The notes beneath the pieces are model-generated. The model worked only from the letters and a program-made list of their open reading frames with translations. It made no database searches and was not told the origin of the DNA. A stretch of DNA of 64,000 nucleotides, taken from assembly GCA_009785115.1 (NCBI GenBank), contig WQWY01000010.1:1-64000 (forward strand). Reading direction: 5' to 3'. Origin of the DNA: Micrococcales bacterium (GTDB taxonomy: Bacteria; Actinomycetota; Actinomycetes; Actinomycetales; Cellulomonadaceae). A program made the position numbers and the translations under genes. Below are positions 9,407 through 18,361 of the stretch, piece after piece. Position 1 is the first letter of the stretch, and each line of letters starts with the position of its first letter.

Positions 9407-10480
9407 TCACCTCGGCGTCGACGGCGAGGTCACCGTGATCTTGCCGGTGACGATGTCCGCCCGGACCCGCTCGACCCGCTCGAGCAGGGCCACGGGCACG
9501 TCAGGCCCCAGGTCGTGGGGCGAGGCCAGGCCGACCCCGCCGTTCTCCAAGGTCCCGAGGTAGGGGTCGGAGGTGAAGCTGCCCTCCCACGCCTGCCGGA
9601 CCGTGTCGAAGACAGCCTGCCCGACCTCTTTGACCACCGAGGTCAGCACGAGGTCAGCCGCGTCGGGGACGGTCACGGACCAGTCGGTGTCGACACCCAC
9701 GACCAGCGCCGGCGCGCCGGAGTCCCTGATCGCTGCCACCGCGCTCAGGCCAACCGGCCCAGCGACCGGGAAGAGCACGTCCGCACCCTGGGCGAGGAAG
9801 TCTTCGCTGAGGCGCAAGCCCTCCTCGTGGTCGGTGAAGGAACCGACGAACGTGCCGTTCTCCGTCCCCGTGCTCCAGCCGAGGGTGCGCACCGGGGTGC
9901 CGTCGTCCTGCCCGTACCTCGCGGCACCGGCGACGAAGCCGTCCATGAAGACCGTCACCGACGGGATCCGCACCCCGCCGAACGTGGCGACGGTCCCGGT
10001 GCGTGACACCCCGGCCGCCAGATAGCCAGCCAGGAAGGCCGCCTGAGCGGTGTCGAAACGGAGCGGCTTGGCGTTGTGCAGGGTCACCGGGCGGCCGTCC
10101 ACGTCGAAGAACGAGGCGTCGACCAGGGCGAAGCTCACCTCCGGGTTCGCCTCGGCCGCCTCACGGACCGCTGGCTCCAGCAGGTACCCGACGCCGATGA
10201 CGAGGGTGCAACCGTCGGCGACGAACGCCTCGAGGTGCACGGCGACGTCGGCCTCCACCACGGGCTCGGCCGTGGCGATCTCGACGCCCAGCTCGCTCTC
10301 GGCCCTCTCCAGCCCCTCGAGCGCCGACTGGTTGAACGACCTGTCGTCGAACCCGGCCAGATCAGAGACCAAGCACGCCCTCACGTCGAGACCCGAGCCC
10401 GTCGGAGCGGTGCCGCCGCAGGCCGCGAGCACGAAGGCAGCCGCGACGCCGAGCGACACAACGCGGGCAGCGCACCTCAC
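9407..10480 (-). CDS. BMP-family (PnrA-like) nucleoside-binding lipoprotein
   Basis: Substrate-binding lipoprotein of the basic membrane protein family, which in characterised cases binds purine or pyrimidine nucleosides for an ABC importer. The start GTG at 10480 is set by GGAGGAG 8 bases upstream and gives a clean lipoprotein signal: hydrophobic stretch then LAAC, lipid Cys at residue 21. The mature part shows family features GFDDRSFNQ near 45 and QAAFLAGYLAA. 357 residues, full length. It overlaps the upstream membrane protein gene as GTGA and leads directly into cdd; the ATPase and permeases that normally lie between BMP and cdd are absent. Confidence 0.92.
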   Translation of the reverse strand: MRCAARVVSLGVAAAFVLAACGGTAPTGSGLDVRACLVSDLAGFDDRSFNQSALEGLERAESELGVEIATAEPVVEADVAVHLEAFVADGCTLVIGVGYLLEPAVREAAEANPEVSFALVDASFFDVDGRPVTLHNAKPLRFDTAQAAFLAGYLAAGVSRTGTVATFGGVRIPSVTVFMDGFVAGAARYGQDDGTPVRTLGWSTGTENGTFVGSFTDHEEGLRLSEDFLAQGADVLFPVAGPVGLSAVAAIRDSGAPALVVGVDTDWSVTVPDAADLVLTSVVKEVGQAVFDTVRQAWEGSFTSDPYLGTLENGGVGLASPHDLGPDVPVALLERVERVRADIVTGKITVTSPSTPR

Positions 10481-12117
10481 TCGCCGTCTCCTCCAAGGTC
10501 GGGAGAGCGGGGCACCAGACCGATCGTCGTGGCACGAGCGGCACGCCGATGATCGGGTCGACGAGCATCTGCCCTTCCCGGCGCGAACCGTGGGCGCGAG
10601 CGCCTGGATGACAGGTGCCTCGACGGTCCGTCGCTCCGCGGGCCAGGAACCGCGCCACTGGTCGTCTGGGGAGACCTTGCGGAGGCTCCGCCCTTGTCCT
10701 GCACTGCGAGCAGGGCCAGCGGGACCAGCCACAGCACGACCTGAGCGACCAGCGTGTAGCGCGGGTTCGGTGGCTGGCTCGTGATGAGACTGAAGAAGGA
10801 CGCGACGAGGACAGCGGGCGCCAGCAGCGCCAGCACAGGCAGCGAGAGCACGCGCCGTCCCGCACGGACCGTGAGGACGAGCGTCCAGACGAGCAGGAGC
10901 GCGGTCGTCACGACAGACCAGGTCATCACCGCAGCGCTCAGCCCTGGCCGGTGCTGGCCCATCCGGGAGAAGTCCCACTGCCCCGCGGGCCCGTCACCGG
11001 TGACCCAGTACCACGAGACCGTGTACGGCCCGAGCGCTCCCTGGGCGATGTCGCGCGCCGACTCCGCCGCGATCTCGGCAGCGCAGCAGCGCACGGCGGC
11101 GCGGATCGCGACCCAGGCAGCGTCGTCCCCCAGAGCTCTCTCGACGGCGGGGTACTTGTTCCAGCCCTCGGCCGTCAGCAGCACCGTGGCGATCTCGTCG
11201 GGCACGCGGGGCGCCACCTCGTCGATGTGCAGGTCCACCGTGCGACCGAAGACAGCACCCGGCAAGGTGGCCTGCACGCGGCCGGGGTTCTCGGTCTGCG
11301 TGGCGCGGTTGACGGCCTCCATCCCTACGGAGGGCACAGCGACGAGGAGCACCAGCACGAGCAGGCTCAGCACAGGGCGTCGTGCGGGGCGCGTGTCGCG
11401 AGCCCGCCGCCATCGGACGACGAGAGCCAGGACAGCAGCGGCGGTCAGGAGCAGCACCAGGTACACGCGGTCCGCCCGGATGGCGACGGAAGCCACAGCA
11501 CCGACGACCAGCAGCGCCGCGGTGCGCCACGAGCGGTCCTGGTGCACTGTCGCCCGGACGAGACCGGCGATGAACACCAAGAACGATGAGGTGGCGAAGG
11601 AGTCGGTGAGCACGACCACGGTGTAGTGGAGAGGCAGAGGGATCGTCGTCAGGACCGCGGTCCACGCCGCCTGCGTGACCCGTCGTGCCTTCGGCAGCAG
11701 AGCCCGCACCAGGACGAGGTTTGCCAGCACCGCAGCGATGAGCTGGACCGTGTACAGCGGAACCACCCAAGGTATCGACAGCACGGCACCGAGCTCGAGG
11801 GCGGCTCGGACGGCGAGGGGGTACGCGAGCGTGCGGTACCCGTCGAAGGCGAAGGTCGTCGCATATGCCAGGTATTCCGTGGTGTCGCCATATTCGGGGA
11901 TCGCGGTGGCGTTCGCCAGCCACCAGACCGCGCCGAGCACGACCTGCACCGCAAGAGCGACGACGGTGACGACGACCAGGACTCGCATGACGGGGCCACC
12001 GGGCAGAACAACCAGGGCCGACACGAGACGCCGGCTGGCCCTGTCACCCTTGGACGGGGGCCGCTCCAGCGACCCTCCGTCCTGAGCATGAGCACCTGCG
12101 TGAACGGCTCGCCTCAC
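10477..12117 (-). CDS. Large integral membrane protein, possibly GT39/ArnT-like
   Basis: Function not established. 546 residues with about 11-12 predicted membrane segments from residue 44 on (RVLVVVTVVALAVQVVLGAV), a likely extracytoplasmic loop after the first one containing EYGDTTEYLAYATTF, and a larger soluble loop near 280-380. This layout, with an acidic loop after the first segment, resembles membrane glycosyltransferases of the PMT/ArnT class, but no diagnostic motif settles it. The last 75 residues are Arg/Ser/Pro-rich and look disordered. GTG at 12117 follows GAGGAGG. It overlaps the BMP lipoprotein gene by 4 bases. Confidence 0.75.
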   Translation of the reverse strand: MRRAVHAGAHAQDGGSLERPPSKGDRASRRLVSALVVLPGGPVMRVLVVVTVVALAVQVVLGAVWWLANATAIPEYGDTTEYLAYATTFAFDGYRTLAYPLAVRAALELGAVLSIPWVVPLYTVQLIAAVLANLVLVRALLPKARRVTQAAWTAVLTTIPLPLHYTVVVLTDSFATSSFLVFIAGLVRATVHQDRSWRTAALLVVGAVASVAIRADRVYLVLLLTAAAVLALVVRWRRARDTRPARRPVLSLLVLVLLVAVPSVGMEAVNRATQTENPGRVQATLPGAVFGRTVDLHIDEVAPRVPDEIATVLLTAEGWNKYPAVERALGDDAAWVAIRAAVRCCAAEIAAESARDIAQGALGPYTVSWYWVTGDGPAGQWDFSRMGQHRPGLSAAVMTWSVVTTALLLVWTLVLTVRAGRRVLSLPVLALLAPAVLVASFFSLITSQPPNPRYTLVAQVVLWLVPLALLAVQDKGGASARSPQTTSGAVPGPRSDGPSRHLSSRRSRPRFAPGRADARRPDHRRAARATTIGLVPRSPDLGGDGE

Positions 12118-12149
12118 GGTCTACCTCCTCGGCGACACCCCCAGTCTGG

Positions 12150-13355
12150 CTAGACAGGCTCGCACAGGGCAAGCATCGCCGCACGGGCGAGCAGCGCGGC
12201 GCCGTGGCCGATCGCCCGCTCGTCGACCACCAGCTCGCCCTGGTGCAGGTCGTAGGTGCGCCCGCCCGGGGTGCGCGTGCCCAGACGGGCCATCGCCCCG
12301 GGCACCTTGGTCAGGTACCAGGCGAAGTCCTCCCCGCCCAGCGACTGCTCGGTGAGGGTCACCGCGTCGGGGCCGAGGATCTCCCCGGCGGCCCGCTCGA
12401 GCAGCGAGGTGCACGTCGCGTCGTTGACCACCGGTGGCACCCCCTTCACGATGCGGATCTCCACCTGCACGCCCAACGGCTCGACCACGGCGGCCACGGC
12501 CCGGTTCAGCTCGGTGCCCAGCTGTTCCCAGGCCCGCACGTCCAGGCAACGCAACGTGCCCCCGAGCGTGCCGGACGCCGGGATGGCGTTGACCGCCTGC
12601 CCGGCCCGCACCGCGCCCCAGGTGAGGTTGACGCCCCAGCGCGGGTCGATGCGACGGCCCAGGATCGACGGGACCTGCGTGATGATCTCGCCCAGGGCGA
12701 AGACGACGTCACCGGTCAGGTACGGGCGCGACGTGTGCCCGCCGGGCCCGGTCACCGTGATGTGGATCTCGTCGGACGCCGAGGTGATCGCCCCGATCCG
12801 CGTGCCGACCTGCCCGACGTCGAGCCGGGGCTCGCAGTGCAGCGCGAGCACCCGCGACACCCCGTCCAGCACCCCGGCCTCCATGAGGTCCAGCGAGCCG
12901 CCGGGCTGCACCTCCTCCGCCGGCTGGAAGAGCAGCCGCACCCCACCGGGCAGCGCCCCCTCGGCGTGCAGGCGCGCGAGCACCAGCCCGGCCCCGACCA
13001 GCGCCGCGGTGTGCACGTCGTGGCCGCACGCGTGCGACACCCCGCGCGTCTGGGAGGCGAACGGCAGCCCGCAGGCGTCAGGCACCGGCAACCCGTCCAG
13101 GTCCGCGCGCAGGGCGACCCGTCGGGCCCCTGCCGGGGCGTCACCGACGTCGACCACCAGACCGGGCCCGATCAGCCCGCGCGGGGTCAGGCCCGCGGCG
13201 ACGAAGCGCTCGGCAACCGTCCGCGTGGTGCGCTCCTCCGTGCGGGCGAGCTCAGGGTGCGCGTGCAGGTCACGCCGCAGCGCGACCAGGTCGTCGCGAA
13301 ACTCCTCGACCAGGGCGAGCACCCGCGACACCTCGCCCACCGGCGTACCGACCAC
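12150..13355 (-). CDS. M20 family amidohydrolase/peptidase
   Basis: Metal-dependent hydrolase of the M20D (IAA-amino acid hydrolase, N-acyl-amino-acid deacylase) type. 401 residues. Seen: RRDLHAHPELA near the N-terminus, GCGHDVHTAALVGA-like metal site (CGHDVHTA), catalytic EE in FQPAEEVQPGG, and GGEDFAWYL near the C-terminus. The exact substrate cannot be told. GTG at 13355 has no Shine-Dalgarno, but TAGCCT lies 7 bases upstream, suggesting a leaderless mRNA. Confidence 0.93.
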   Translation of the reverse strand: MVGTPVGEVSRVLALVEEFRDDLVALRRDLHAHPELARTEERTTRTVAERFVAAGLTPRGLIGPGLVVDVGDAPAGARRVALRADLDGLPVPDACGLPFASQTRGVSHACGHDVHTAALVGAGLVLARLHAEGALPGGVRLLFQPAEEVQPGGSLDLMEAGVLDGVSRVLALHCEPRLDVGQVGTRIGAITSASDEIHITVTGPGGHTSRPYLTGDVVFALGEIITQVPSILGRRIDPRWGVNLTWGAVRAGQAVNAIPASGTLGGTLRCLDVRAWEQLGTELNRAVAAVVEPLGVQVEIRIVKGVPPVVNDATCTSLLERAAGEILGPDAVTLTEQSLGGEDFAWYLTKVPGAMARLGTRTPGGRTYDLHQGELVVDERAIGHGAALLARAAMLALCEPV

Positions 13356-13362
13356 GACCGGA

Positions 13363-13368
13363 AGGCTA
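13363..13368 (-). promoter_or_regulatory. Leaderless -10 box of the M20 amidohydrolase
   Basis: TAGCCT on the minus strand, 7 bases before the GTG at 13355. Confidence 0.5.
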
Positions 13369-13390
13369 TCCCTGGCGCGAGCAGACCGCC

Positions 13391-14506
13391 TTACAGCAGG
13401 TGGGTGGCTCCTCGGGCGCGCCAGGTGTCGACGGCCTCCTTGACCTGCTGGGCTCGGTCGACGGTGGTGACGAGCAGGGCGTCGGGGGTGTCGACCACGA
13501 CGACGCCAGGCACGCCGACGACGGTCACCGCGCGGCCGGCGGTGACCACGAGGGCGTCGGCGTCGTCACCCACGCGCAGCACCAGGTCGTCGTCCCCGAG
13601 CGTCGAGGTGCCCGAGTCGCGCAGCAGCGCGGCCAAGGACTCGAAGTCGCCCACGTCGTCCCAGCCGAACAGGCCGGGCACCACCGCGACACCGCCCGCC
13701 CTCGCGACGGGCTCGGCGATGGCGTGGTCGATCGCGATCTTGGTCAGCGTGGGCCACGTCGCGTCGAGCACAGCGTCACGCGCGGGCCCGTCCCACACGG
13801 CCCCGATCTCGCGCAGCCCGTCGTGCAGCGCGGGCAGCTGGGTGCGCAGGTGGTCGAGCAGCACCCCGGCCCGGACGACGAACATGCCCGCGTTCCAGCT
13901 GTACCGGCCGGTCGCCAGATAGTTCCAGGCGGTGTCCGCGTCGGGCTTCTCGGTGAACCCAGAGACGTGCCTGGCGCTCGGGGCCCGCACGACCTCCAGG
14001 TCGTCGGCGGCCTCGATGTACCCGTAGGCCGTGGACGGACCGGTGGCCTTGATGCCGACGGTGGTCACGTACCCGGCGCGCGCGGCCGCGACCGCCTCGG
14101 TGATCGTGCGCTCGAACACCTGCTGCCCGTCGATCACGTGGTCGGCCGCGAACGAGCCGAGCACGACATCAGGCCCGTGACGCTCGGCGAGCACCGCCGC
14201 GGCCAGGCCGATCGCGGCCATGGAGTCGCGGGGGGACGGCTCGGCGAGCACCTGGTCGGGCCCTTCCCCGCACAGCGAGGGCAGCTGTCGGCACACCTCG
14301 TCGCGGTGCCTCGTGCCGGTCACCACCAGCAGCCGGTCTGACCCGGTCAGGGGCACCAGCCGGTCCACGGTGCTCTGCAGCAGGGTGCGCCCGGTGCCGA
14401 GCACGTCCACCAAGAACTTGGGGTGCCCAGACCGTGACAGCGGCCACAGCCGCGTCCCGGCACCCCCCGCAGGAATGACGGCGTAGAAGTCTTCGATCCC
14501 CGACAT
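13391..14506 (-). CDS. manC: Mannose-1-phosphate guanylyltransferase
   Basis: Makes GDP-mannose from mannose-1-phosphate and GTP for cell-wall glycans, lipomannans and protein mannosylation. 371 residues; the nucleotidyltransferase loop VIPAGGAGTRLWPLSRSGHPK is intact near residue 10 and FTEKPDADTA and YSWNAGMF occur at the expected places. There is no fused phosphomannose isomerase domain, so this is the monofunctional type. Divergent from sdhC; TACTCT lies 6 bases before the ATG. Confidence 0.95.
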   Translation of the reverse strand: MSGIEDFYAVIPAGGAGTRLWPLSRSGHPKFLVDVLGTGRTLLQSTVDRLVPLTGSDRLLVVTGTRHRDEVCRQLPSLCGEGPDQVLAEPSPRDSMAAIGLAAAVLAERHGPDVVLGSFAADHVIDGQQVFERTITEAVAAARAGYVTTVGIKATGPSTAYGYIEAADDLEVVRAPSARHVSGFTEKPDADTAWNYLATGRYSWNAGMFVVRAGVLLDHLRTQLPALHDGLREIGAVWDGPARDAVLDATWPTLTKIAIDHAIAEPVARAGGVAVVPGLFGWDDVGDFESLAALLRDSGTSTLGDDDLVLRVGDDADALVVTAGRAVTVVGVPGVVVVDTPDALLVTTVDRAQQVKEAVDTWRARGATHLL

Positions 14507-14512
14507 GCCCCG

Positions 14513-14518
14513 AGAGTA
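14513..14518 (-). promoter_or_regulatory. Leaderless -10 box of manC
   Basis: TACTCT on the minus strand, 6 bases before the ATG at 14506. Confidence 0.45.
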
Positions 14519-14595
14519 ACGCCGTCCGGAGGGGCACGACGCCTCGGTGCACGCGACCGTGCTCCCTGCTGGGATCGAGCGTCAGAACAGGCCGA

Positions 14596-14611
14596 TGTGA
14601 CGTACTTCACG
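14596..14611 (+). promoter_or_regulatory. CRP/GlxR-like operator upstream of sdhCDAB
   Basis: TGTGA, six bases, TCACG: one mismatch to the CRP/GlxR consensus TGTGA-N6-TCACA. It lies 136 bases before sdhC in the divergent manC/sdhC region. GlxR is known to bind sdh promoters in Corynebacterium; the same control is inferred here. A second inverted repeat (CTTCACG at 14605-14611, CGTGAAG at 14631-14637) overlaps its right half. Confidence 0.5.
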
Positions 14612-14747
14612 TCCGCAGATCGCACCGATCCGTGAAGAACCGCCGCTCTTGTCCAGATCTGGGTCTGAGGGGGAAGCGCAGCAGGACTAGAGTCGATCCT
14701 GTCGCTCGGCGGCGTAGCCGAGCCCCTCGCCTGTAGGAGGTCCCGAG

Positions 14748-15152
14748 TTGTCAGCTCCGCCCCAAGCCGCACCGGCCAAGGCGCCCGTCGGCACTCTCTA
14801 TCGAGGGCGCGAGGGGATGTGGTCGTGGGTGCTGCACCGCATCACCGGGTTCCTCATCTTCTTCTTCCTGCTCGTCCACATCCTCGACACCGCGCTGGTC
14901 AGGGTCTCCCCGGAGGCCTACGACGCGGTCATCGGGACCTACCACACCCCGATCATGGGGCTGGGTGAGGCCGGGCTCGTCGCCGCCATCTTGTTCCACG
15001 CCTTCAACGGGCTGCGGATCGTCCTGGTCGACTTCTGGTCGAAGGGGCCCCGCTACCAGAAGCTGATGCTGTGGATCGCCGTGGGTCTGGCCCTCGTCCT
15101 CCTGGCAGGGTTCCTGCCCTTCCACCTCATGAACGTGTTCGGGGGCAACTGA
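14748..15152 (+). CDS. sdhC: Succinate dehydrogenase cytochrome b556 subunit
   Basis: Membrane anchor subunit that binds heme b and quinone. 134 residues with three membrane segments and the family signature GMWSWVLHRITG followed by a heme-ligand-type His in LLVHILDTAL and FHAFNGLRI. The start is a TTG at 14748, chosen because AGGAGG lies 7 bases upstream and no ATG/GTG fits. First gene of sdhCDAB; the stop overlaps the sdhD start as TGATG. Confidence 0.94.
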   Translation: MSAPPQAAPAKAPVGTLYRGREGMWSWVLHRITGFLIFFFLLVHILDTALVRVSPEAYDAVIGTYHTPIMGLGEAGLVAAILFHAFNGLRIVLVDFWSKGPRYQKLMLWIAVGLALVLLAGFLPFHLMNVFGGN

Positions 15153-15622
15153 TGACCGTCATCGCTGATCCCAAGGCGCCCCGCGCCCCGCGCCCCGGCC
15201 CTGGCCGCCGGGTCACCCGCACCAACCTCGAGTCGGCCGGCTGGGTGTTCATGCGGGTCTCGGGCGTCGTGCTCGTCGTGCTCGTCCTCGGGCACCTGCT
15301 CACCAACCTCGTCACCAACGGCGGCGTCAACGCGATCGACTTCGCCTTCGTCGCCGGCAAGTGGTCCTCACCCGTCTGGCAGGTCTGGGCCCTGCTCCTG
15401 CTGTGGCTGGCGATGATCCACGGCGCCAACGGGCTGCGCACGATCATCAACGACTACGCCGAGAAGACCGTCACGCGGCTGTGGCTGAAGTCGCTCGTCG
15501 CCGTGGCCTTCACGCTCGTGGTGGTGCTCGGCACCCTGGTGATCTTCACGTTCGACCCCTGCCCCGTCGACAGCAGCGGTGCGCTCATGACGGGCGTCCC
15601 CAGCTTCTGCACGGCTCCCTGA
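15152..15622 (+). CDS. sdhD: Succinate dehydrogenase hydrophobic membrane anchor
   Basis: Second membrane anchor of complex II, 156 residues, three membrane segments (about 35-55, 75-95, 115-135). Contains [14 protein letters not shown] and [15 protein letters not shown], the latter close to the quinone/heme site of the family. Start ATG at 15152 shares a base with the sdhC stop. The last 20 residues after the third segment include Cys, Pro and Asp and would lie outside the membrane. Confidence 0.92.
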   Translation: MTVIADPKAPRAPRPGPGRRVTRTNLESAGWVFMRVSGVVLVVLVLGHLLTNLVTNGGVNAIDFAFVAGKWSSPVWQVWALLLLWLAMIHGANGLRTIINDYAEKTVTRLWLKSLVAVAFTLVVVLGTLVIFTFDPCPVDSSGALMTGVPSFCTAP

Positions 15623-15645
15623 CCACCCTCACCGAAAGCCACACG

Positions 15646-17475
15646 ATGCAGATCCATCAGTACGACGTCGTGATCGTCGGCGCCGGTGGCGCCGGGATGC
15701 GAGCCGCGCTCGAGTCCTCGGTGCGCACGCGCACCGCGGTCATCTCCAAGCTGTACCCGACCCGGTCCCACACCGGCGCGGCCCAGGGCGGCATGTGCGC
15801 CGCCCTGGCCAACGTCGAGGAGGACAACTGGGAGTGGCACACCTTCGACACCGTCAAGGGCGGTGACTACCTGGTCGACCAGGACGCCGCGGAGGTCATG
15901 GCCAAGGAGGCCATCGACGCCGTCCTCGACCTGGAGAAGATGGGCCTGCCGTTCAACCGGACGCCCGAGGGTCGCATCGACCAGCGCCGGTTCGGCGGGC
16001 ACACCCGCAACCACGGCGAGGCCCCGGTGCGCCGCTCCTGCTACGCGGCGGACCGCACCGGCCACATGATCTTGCAGACGCTGTACCAGCAGTGCGTGAA
16101 GAACGACGTCGCCTTCTTCAACGAGTTCTACGTGCTGGACCTGCTGGTCGACCACGACCTGTCGGCCGGGCAGGTCGGCGCCGGCGAGGAGGTCAACGTC
16201 ACCGGGGTGGTCGCCTACGACCTGGCCACCGGCGAGATCCACGTGTTCCACGCCAAGTCGGTGGTGCTCGCCACCGGTGGCGCCGGCCGCATCTTCAAGA
16301 CCACGTCGAACGCGCACACGCTGACCGGTGACGGGATCGCGCTCGCGTACCGCCGCGGTGTGCCGCTGGAGGACATGGAGTTCTTCCAGTTCCACCCGAC
16401 CGGTCTGGCCGGGCTGGGCATCCTGCTGTCGGAGGCGGCTCGCGGCGAGGGCGCGATCCTGCGCAACGCCGAGGGCGAGCGCTTCATGGAGCGCTACGCC
16501 CCCACCATCAAGGACCTGGCGCCGCGCGACATCGTCGCCCGGTCGATGGCCAACGAGGTGCGCGAGGGCCGTGGGTGCGGGCCGAACAAGGACTACGTGC
16601 ACCTGGACCTGACCCACCTGGAGCCGGCGCACATCGACGCCAAGCTGCCTGACATCACCGAGTTCGCCCGCACCTACCTGGGTGTGGAGCCGTACACCGA
16701 GCCGGTGCCGGTCTACCCGACCGCGCACTACCTCATGGGCGGCATCCCGACCAACATCGAGGGCGAGGTGCTGCGCAACAACGACGACGTCATCAAGGGC
16801 CTGTACGCCGCCGGGGAGTGCGCCTGCGTGTCGGTGCACGGGTCGAACCGTCTGGGCACCAACTCGCTGCTGGACATCAACGTGTTCGGCCGGCGGGCGG
16901 GCATCGCCGCGGCCGAGTACGCGGTCGGTGCGAGCTTCGTCGAGATGCCTGAGGACCCGGCCGCGGCCGTGGTCGCCGAGCTCGAGGCGATCCGCACCCG
17001 TCCTGACGGCGAGAAGCCTGGAGAGATCCGCAAGGCTCTGGCCGAGACGATGGACCTCAACGCCCAGGTGTTCCGCACCGAGGACTCGCTGAAGCAGGCG
17101 CTCGCCGACATCCGCGAGCTGGCCAGGCGATACAAGAACGTGTCGGTGCAGGACAAGTCCAACGCGTTCAACACCGACCTGCTCGAGGCCGTCGAGCTCG
17201 GGTTCCTGCTCGACCTGGCCGAGGTCGTCGTGCTGGGGTCGCTGATCCGCAAGGAGTCTCGCGGCGGCCACTTCCGCGAGGACTACCCCAAGCGGGACGA
17301 CGCCACCTTCATGCGCCACACGATGGTCTACCGGCGCCCGCTCGGCGGGGGCACGTCGGACGGCGACGCCGACGGGCCGTTCTCGTCGAGCATGGAGGCC
17401 GACGACTACCGCATCGTGGTCGGCAGCAAGCCCGTGACCGAGACCCGGTACCAGCCCATGGAGCGGAAGTACTGA
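15646..17475 (+). CDS. sdhA: Succinate dehydrogenase flavoprotein subunit
   Basis: FAD-containing catalytic subunit that oxidises succinate to fumarate. 609 residues. FAD-binding [15 protein letters not shown] near residue 8, the covalent-flavin motif [15 protein letters not shown] (His in SHTGAAQGG), [14 protein letters not shown], and active-site HPTGLAG and HYLMGG are all present. Coupled to sdhB by TGATG overlap at 17473-17477. Normal length for the actinobacterial enzyme. Confidence 0.97.
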   Translation: MQIHQYDVVIVGAGGAGMRAALESSVRTRTAVISKLYPTRSHTGAAQGGMCAALANVEEDNWEWHTFDTVKGGDYLVDQDAAEVMAKEAIDAVLDLEKMGLPFNRTPEGRIDQRRFGGHTRNHGEAPVRRSCYAADRTGHMILQTLYQQCVKNDVAFFNEFYVLDLLVDHDLSAGQVGAGEEVNVTGVVAYDLATGEIHVFHAKSVVLATGGAGRIFKTTSNAHTLTGDGIALAYRRGVPLEDMEFFQFHPTGLAGLGILLSEAARGEGAILRNAEGERFMERYAPTIKDLAPRDIVARSMANEVREGRGCGPNKDYVHLDLTHLEPAHIDAKLPDITEFARTYLGVEPYTEPVPVYPTAHYLMGGIPTNIEGEVLRNNDDVIKGLYAAGECACVSVHGSNRLGTNSLLDINVFGRRAGIAAAEYAVGASFVEMPEDPAAAVVAELEAIRTRPDGEKPGEIRKALAETMDLNAQVFRTEDSLKQALADIRELARRYKNVSVQDKSNAFNTDLLEAVELGFLLDLAEVVVLGSLIRKESRGGHFREDYPKRDDATFMRHTMVYRRPLGGGTSDGDADGPFSSSMEADDYRIVVGSKPVTETRYQPMERKY

Positions 17476-18263
17476 TGACTGCGACGACTGAGACCACGGC
17501 CACGAAGGCCACCCAGGTGCCGTCCTTCACGGTCACCCTGAAGATCATGCGGCACATCCCCTCGGACGTCGCGCCCGCCGGCTACGGCGAGCCCGCGCCC
17601 GCAGGGACCACCCGCTGGGACACCTTCACGGTCCAGGTGCACGGCACCGACCGGGTGCTCGACGCGCTGCACAAGATCAAGTGGGAGCAGGACGGCACCC
17701 TGACCTTCCGCCGCTCGTGCGCGCACGGGGTGTGCGGGTCGGACGCTCTGCGGATCAACGGGCGCAACCGGCTGGCCTGCAAGACGCTGCTGAAGGACCT
17801 GAACCCGTCCAAGCCCATCACCATCGAGCCGATCAAGGGGCTCCCGGTGATCAAGGACCTGGTCGTGGACATGGAGCCGTTCTTCGCTTCCTACCGCGAG
17901 ATCATGCCCTTCCTCATCACCTCGGGCGTGGAGCCGACGAAGGAGCGCCTGCAGTCGGCGGCCGAGCGCGAGCGTTTCGACGACACCACCAAGTGCATCT
18001 TGTGCGCCGCGTGCACCACCAGCTGCCCGGTGTTCTGGACCGACGGGCAGTACTTCGGCCCGGCGGCCATCGTCAACGCCCACCGGTGGATCTTCGACTC
18101 TCGCGACGAGGGCGCCGCCCAGCGCATCGAGATCCTCAACGACCGTGAGGGCGTGTGGCGCTGCCGCACCACCTTCAACTGCACCGAGGCCTGCCCTCGA
18201 GGCATCGAGGTCACCAAGGCCATCCAAGAGGTCAAGCGGGCCATGCTCACCCGCACCCACTGA
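17475..18263 (+). CDS. sdhB: Succinate dehydrogenase iron-sulfur subunit
   Basis: Electron-transfer subunit of complex II, 262 residues. The 2Fe-2S ligands are in RRSCAHGVCGSDALRING and the following RLACKTLL; the 4Fe-4S/3Fe-4S ligands are in CILCAACTTSCPVFW and CTEACPRGIEVTKAI. Final gene of the operon; a strong hairpin follows at 18273-18302. Confidence 0.97.
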   Translation: MTATTETTATKATQVPSFTVTLKIMRHIPSDVAPAGYGEPAPAGTTRWDTFTVQVHGTDRVLDALHKIKWEQDGTLTFRRSCAHGVCGSDALRINGRNRLACKTLLKDLNPSKPITIEPIKGLPVIKDLVVDMEPFFASYREIMPFLITSGVEPTKERLQSAAERERFDDTTKCILCAACTTSCPVFWTDGQYFGPAAIVNAHRWIFDSRDEGAAQRIEILNDREGVWRCRTTFNCTEACPRGIEVTKAIQEVKRAMLTRTH

Positions 18264-18272
18264 CCGCGCCCA

Positions 18273-18302
18273 CGAAGCCCCGGCCCCACGGCCGGGGCTT
18301 CG
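18273..18302 (+). terminator. Terminator of sdhCDAB
   Basis: Perfect 13-base stem, CGAAGCCCCGGCC paired with GGCCGGGGCTTCG, loop CCAC, starting 10 bases after the sdhB stop. No T-run, as is common in high-GC actinobacteria. Confidence 0.8.
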
Positions 18303-18361
18303 TCGTCCCGGCTCCCGTCGCACAGGTCTGCCTGTGAGGCCCACGGCCTGACGGTCGTCGC

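Noticed and set aside
15454-17319. 621-codon minus-strand open frame across sdhA
   Set aside because: Antisense shadow of sdhA, which has all catalytic motifs; the frame has low-complexity composition and no recognisable domain.
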